Shown one piece after another: positions 61,701 to 64,000 of a stretch of 64,000 bases of DNA. The stretch lies in NCBI GenBank assembly GCA_963838385.1, contig CAWIRE010000003.1, positions 692,994 through 756,993 of the forward strand, in the 5' to 3' direction. The notes beneath the pieces were generated by a model, which did no database searches, was not told where the DNA came from, and saw only the letters and a program-made list of their open reading frames with translations. The stretch is from DAHUYF01 sp963838385 (GTDB lineage Bacteria; Pseudomonadota; Alphaproteobacteria; ATCC43930; CGMCC-115725). A program made the position numbers and the translations under genes. Numbering within the stretch: the stretch's first letter is position 1; every line of letters starts with the position of its first letter.

Positions 61701-62902
61701 AGGCGCGCGCGCCTCGGATGCCTGAAACACGCGGCGACTAGGAGCGCGAAGACGCCGCTTCAATGAGGCCGAGGCGCGCGCGCCTCGGATGCAAAAAGGT
61801 GAAGGCATCGAGCAGGTACTGCATCGGCACGCTTCAATGAGGCCGAGGCGCGCGCGCCTCGGATGCTTGCAGAGCACGCGGCGCGCGTTGTACGCGCTGT
61901 CGATGCTTCAATGAGGCCGAGGCGCGCGCGCCTCGGATGCGTGCGGCGAATTCGCTACCGATATCCAATGGGCACAGATGCTTCAATGAGGCCGAGGCGC
62001 GCGCGCCTCGGATGCCTCAGACGGCGCGGCGGCGTAGCCGGGCGCTCACTCGGCTTCAATGAGGCCGAGGCGCGCGCGCCTCGGATGCCGGCGCGAAGAG
62101 GCGGCGGCGGAGCGCGAGCGCAAGCAGCTTCAATGAGGCCGAGGCGCGCGCGCCTCGGATGCGGCAGTTGAGGCGGCGGCGATGCGGGTGCTGGCCGAGG
62201 AGCTTCAATGAGGCCGAGGCGCGCGCGCCTCGGATGCTGCCCGAGCGTCGCCAGGCCCGGGTCGCGGGTGGCGTGCTTCAATGAGGCCGAGGCGCGCGCG
62301 CCTCGGATGCACTGTCGGCACGACGCGGGCGAGCGGAATATTCGGACGCGCTTCAATGAGGCCGAGGCGCGCGCGCCTCGGATGCGCTCCGCGCTCTCCC
62401 ACAGGCTTGCCCGTGGAGAACTCGCTTCAATGAGGCCGAGGCGCGCGCGCCTCGGATGCGCTGCATGGCCGGCGCGACCGTGTCGAGCTGGCCGCCGCGC
62501 TTCAATGAGGCCGAGGCGCGCGCGCCTCGGATGCCCGTCGACGCGCGCAGTCGACGCGCGGCATGCCGACGCTTCAATGAGGCCGAGGCGCGCGCGCCTC
62601 GGATGCGCGCGAGCGCCGCGTGATGCTGTCGGCGATGCCTGACGTGCTTCAATGAGGCCGAGGCGCGCGCGCCTCGGATGCGCAATCGCGGCCTCATCGG
62701 CATGCGCATCGGCATGACGCGCTTCAATGAGGCCGAGGCGCGCGCGCCTCGGATGCGCGCTCGACATGCGATCGACGCTCTCGACCATGCCGCGACGCTT
62801 CAATGAGGCCGAGGCGCGCGCGCCTCGGATGCCGACGCGATGCTGGATCGTATCGACGCCGACGCGGCTTCAATGAGGCCGAGGCGCGCGCGCCTCGGAT
62901 GC
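58774..62902 (-). CRISPR. CRISPR array: 56 identical 36-bp repeats, 55 spacers
   Basis: The plus-strand repeat is GCTTCAATGAGG + CCGAGGCGCGCGCGCCTCGG + ATGC. The 20-bp core is a perfect palindrome. All 56 copies look identical, including both terminal ones. Spacers are 34-45 nt (mean about 38), all different. Transcription is inferred to run leftward: cas genes and leader lie to the right, and in that direction the repeat ends ATTGAAGC, like the ATTGAAA(C/G) 5' handles of type I crRNAs. The newest spacers should therefore be near 62866. Plus-strand open frames through the array (repeating NEAEARAPRM or RPRRARLGC) are artefacts of the repeat. Confidence 0.99.
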
Positions 62903-63158
62903 AGCCACCCTACAAGCCCTTGGATACCAAGGCAATCTTGCTGCGTTTTCGACCGGTGGCCCACGGCGATGGGCGAAACCTGCCAAATTCTACACGCCAT
63001 CGTATTGACCATGTCAAAGAGCTTCACGATTTCAACAATCTACCAAGATTCGAGCGGGTGCGGGGTTTCGCGCGGCACATCGCCGCTCGAAAGCGTCCGG
63101 CGGGTACGAAACACGTTTAACCAGGGCCGGCCTCCTTCTCCAGAACCACGCAATCTTA
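62903..63158 (-). promoter_or_regulatory. CRISPR leader between cas2 and the array
   Basis: 256 bp, markedly more AT-rich than the array and without a gene. It contains three short perfect inverted repeats: 62918-62932 (CCTTGG-ATA-CCAAGG, 15 bp from the first repeat), 63005-63017 (TTGAC-CAT-GTCAA) and 63037-63050 (AATCT-ACCA-AGATT). Its position downstream of cas2 and next to the array end fits a leader that drives leftward pre-crRNA synthesis and guides spacer integration. Confidence 0.8.
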
Positions 63159-63467
63159 CTATATGACGGTAGCTCGGCGTTCCATTTTCGAGAACGTTTT
63201 GCCGATGCTCTCCATGGCCAGCTCGATTTTGTCTGCCGGCCCGACATCGATCAGGAGGACGTGGTCCTCGCCATTCTTCACCAGTTCACGCAATCGCGTC
63301 TCGAGCTCGGCGCGGCGCCGCTGCGAGAGACGACACTGGAAAACGGAAAGCTGTATCCATTCGCCATACCCATGCATGGCTTTGAACACGCGCCGCCAGC
63401 GCTTTTGGTCGGAGATGTCGTAAGTCACGATGAAGAGGCGTTCGTCGGCCATGGGGCGAGTCCTCAC
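63159..63467 (-). CDS. cas2: CRISPR-associated endonuclease Cas2
   Basis: 102 residues from GTG 63467, or 97 from the ATG at 63452 (MADERLFIVTYDISD), which is more typical. The ferredoxin-like fold has the catalytic-position Asp in TYDISDQKRWRRVFKAMHGYGEWIQLSVFQCRLS and a central EDHVLLIDVG strand. It ends ERRATVI, as Cas2 proteins usually do (basic residue, then a small strand). The GTG would overlap the cas1 stop (GTGA). With Cas1 it forms the integrase that inserts new spacers. Confidence 0.97.
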   Translation of the reverse strand: MRTRPMADERLFIVTYDISDQKRWRRVFKAMHGYGEWIQLSVFQCRLSQRRRAELETRLRELVKNGEDHVLLIDVGPADKIELAMESIGKTFSKMERRATVI

Positions 63468-64000
63468 CGCGGCAAATAGTGAGGATAGGTCGGCAACTCT
63501 CCCAAAAGAAACCGGGACAGCAACCGCGTCTGAACCAACAGCATGCGGCGCATGCTCACCTGATAGCCGAAGACAGGATGCGTCGTCTCCTGGGAGAGAC
63601 GACGCTCGAACGCCTCGACAAAGCGGCGGCGCCCTGCTTGCGTCAGCGCCGTCCCCGTGACCGCCACGACGAAATCGTTCGGCCCGACCTCGCCGGTATT
63701 GACCGCCGACAGCACGACGGAATCGGCAATGATCGCGCGGAACGGCTCCATGAGGTCGAGCGCCAGCGCCGGGCGGCCATAGCGCGGTGCATGATAAAAA
63801 CCCCGGTAGGGATCGAGCCCTACCGATGCCAACGCGATCGTCAAATGTCGGGTCAGCATCGCATAAGCAAGCGACAGCATGGCGTTGACCGGATCGGTCG
63901 GCGGCCGGCGATTGCGCGCCTCGAAGCGGAATGGCGCCAGTTCGCCGGCGCCTTGCTTGTCTTCAGGCGACTTCAATAGACCTGCGAAGGCACGGAAATA
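63464..64000 (-). CDS. cas1: CRISPR integrase Cas1, C-terminal part (Cas4-Cas1 fusion type; runs off right edge)
   Basis: The frame is open to base 64000; 178 residues are visible (from YFRAFAGLLKSPED) and there is no start. Motifs RNRRPPTDPVNAMLSLAYAML, GLDPYRGFYHAPRYGRPALALDLMEPFR (metal-binding His and Asp) and THPVFGYQVSMRRMLLVQTRLLSRFLLGELPTYP match Cas1 domains of Cas4-Cas1 fusions from subtype I-G (formerly I-U) and V-B loci. The catalytic Glu and any Cas4 domain lie beyond the edge. The TTG at 63976 is internal, not a start. The stop overlaps cas2. Confidence 0.93.
   Translation of the reverse strand, partial: YFRAFAGLLKSPEDKQGAGELAPFRFEARNRRPPTDPVNAMLSLAYAMLTRHLTIALASVGLDPYRGFYHAPRYGRPALALDLMEPFRAIIADSVVLSAVNTGEVGPNDFVVAVTGTALTQAGRRRFVEAFERRLSQETTHPVFGYQVSMRRMLLVQTRLLSRFLLGELPTYPHYLPR

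Noticed and set aside
58774..62902. Self-targeting spacers against genes in this window
   Set aside because: No spacer was seen by eye to match a gene here, but an exact search could not be run.
58759..63027. Many open frames across the array coding for repeating NEAEARAPRM, RPRRARLGC or RGARASASLK peptides
   Set aside because: They are the six readings of the 36-bp CRISPR repeat. Spacer lengths are not multiples of three, so no frame stays coherent, and there is no ribosome-binding site or domain.
63974..63976. TTG at 63976 as the start of a short 170-residue Cas1
   Set aside because: The frame continues to the window edge (YFRAFAGLL) and homologous Cas1 domains are about twice as long, so this is an internal codon.

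Overview
The window is uniformly GC-rich chromosomal DNA from an alphaproteobacterium, most likely of Rhodospirillales type. The signs are a split three-subunit proton-translocating transhydrogenase (pntAA-pntAB-pntB), ethylmalonyl-CoA pathway genes (ecm, ccr, mcd), alphaproteobacterial DsbB and Coq7, and a LapG-like protease. No rRNA, prophage or insertion sequence with a transposase was seen.

Layout. 1-2.2 kb: edge of a PilZ protein, a tRNA-Leu(CAA) and a soluble chemoreceptor. 2.2-4.6 kb: MaoC-like hydratase, YqaA/DedA membrane protein, a 285-bp nested palindromic element, dsbB-coq7. 4.7-10 kb: ethylmalonyl-CoA pathway, with ecm divergent from ccr-mcd around a shared AT-rich regulatory region. 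10-17.4 kb: MgtC/DUF4010 protein, ppk2, glycerol-dehydrogenase-like enzyme, MDR oxidoreductase, msrA, enoyl-CoA hydratase and CaiB-type CoA transferase. 17.5-28 kb: small membrane and periplasmic proteins, LapG-like protease, DedA, periplasmic binding protein, phosphoesterase, an isolated FlhF-like GTPase, MFS, a frame-disrupted OmpA protein, an ECF sigma factor and a DMT exporter. 28-36.4 kb: polysaccharide genes (ABC exporter, hydrolase-glycosyltransferase fusion, galE, then divergent ugd and UDP-xylose synthase). 36.5-43.7 kb: metallophosphoesterase overlapping a radical SAM gene, ABC1 kinase, a frame-disrupted M3 peptidase, acyl-CoA synthetase. 44-55.7 kb: Fnr-like regulator, UDP-GlcA 4-epimerase, Zn alcohol dehydrogenase, polysaccharide export lipoprotein, P450, an OpgC acyltransferase with two SGNH proteins (one apparently catalytically dead), a DMT transporter with a His-rich tail, and an ECF sigma/anti-sigma pair. 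55.8-58.7 kb: pnt operon.

58.8-64 kb: a CRISPR locus. The array has 56 identical 36-bp repeats and 55 spacers. An AT-richer leader lies to its right, followed on the minus strand by cas2 and the C-terminal part of cas1, which runs off the right edge. The Cas1 sequence resembles Cas4-Cas1 fusions (types I-G/I-U and V-B). The repeat, read in the cas direction, ends in ATTGAAGC, which favours type I. The effector genes are outside the window.

Two families of palindromic DNA recur between genes. One is a double hairpin placed directly on stop codons (five loci). The other is a TIR-bounded element that supplies the stop codon of one gene and has a degenerate end at the stop of another. Three same-sense reading-frame breaks (one in ompA-like, two in pepF-like) suggest either dinucleotide slippage or assembly error.
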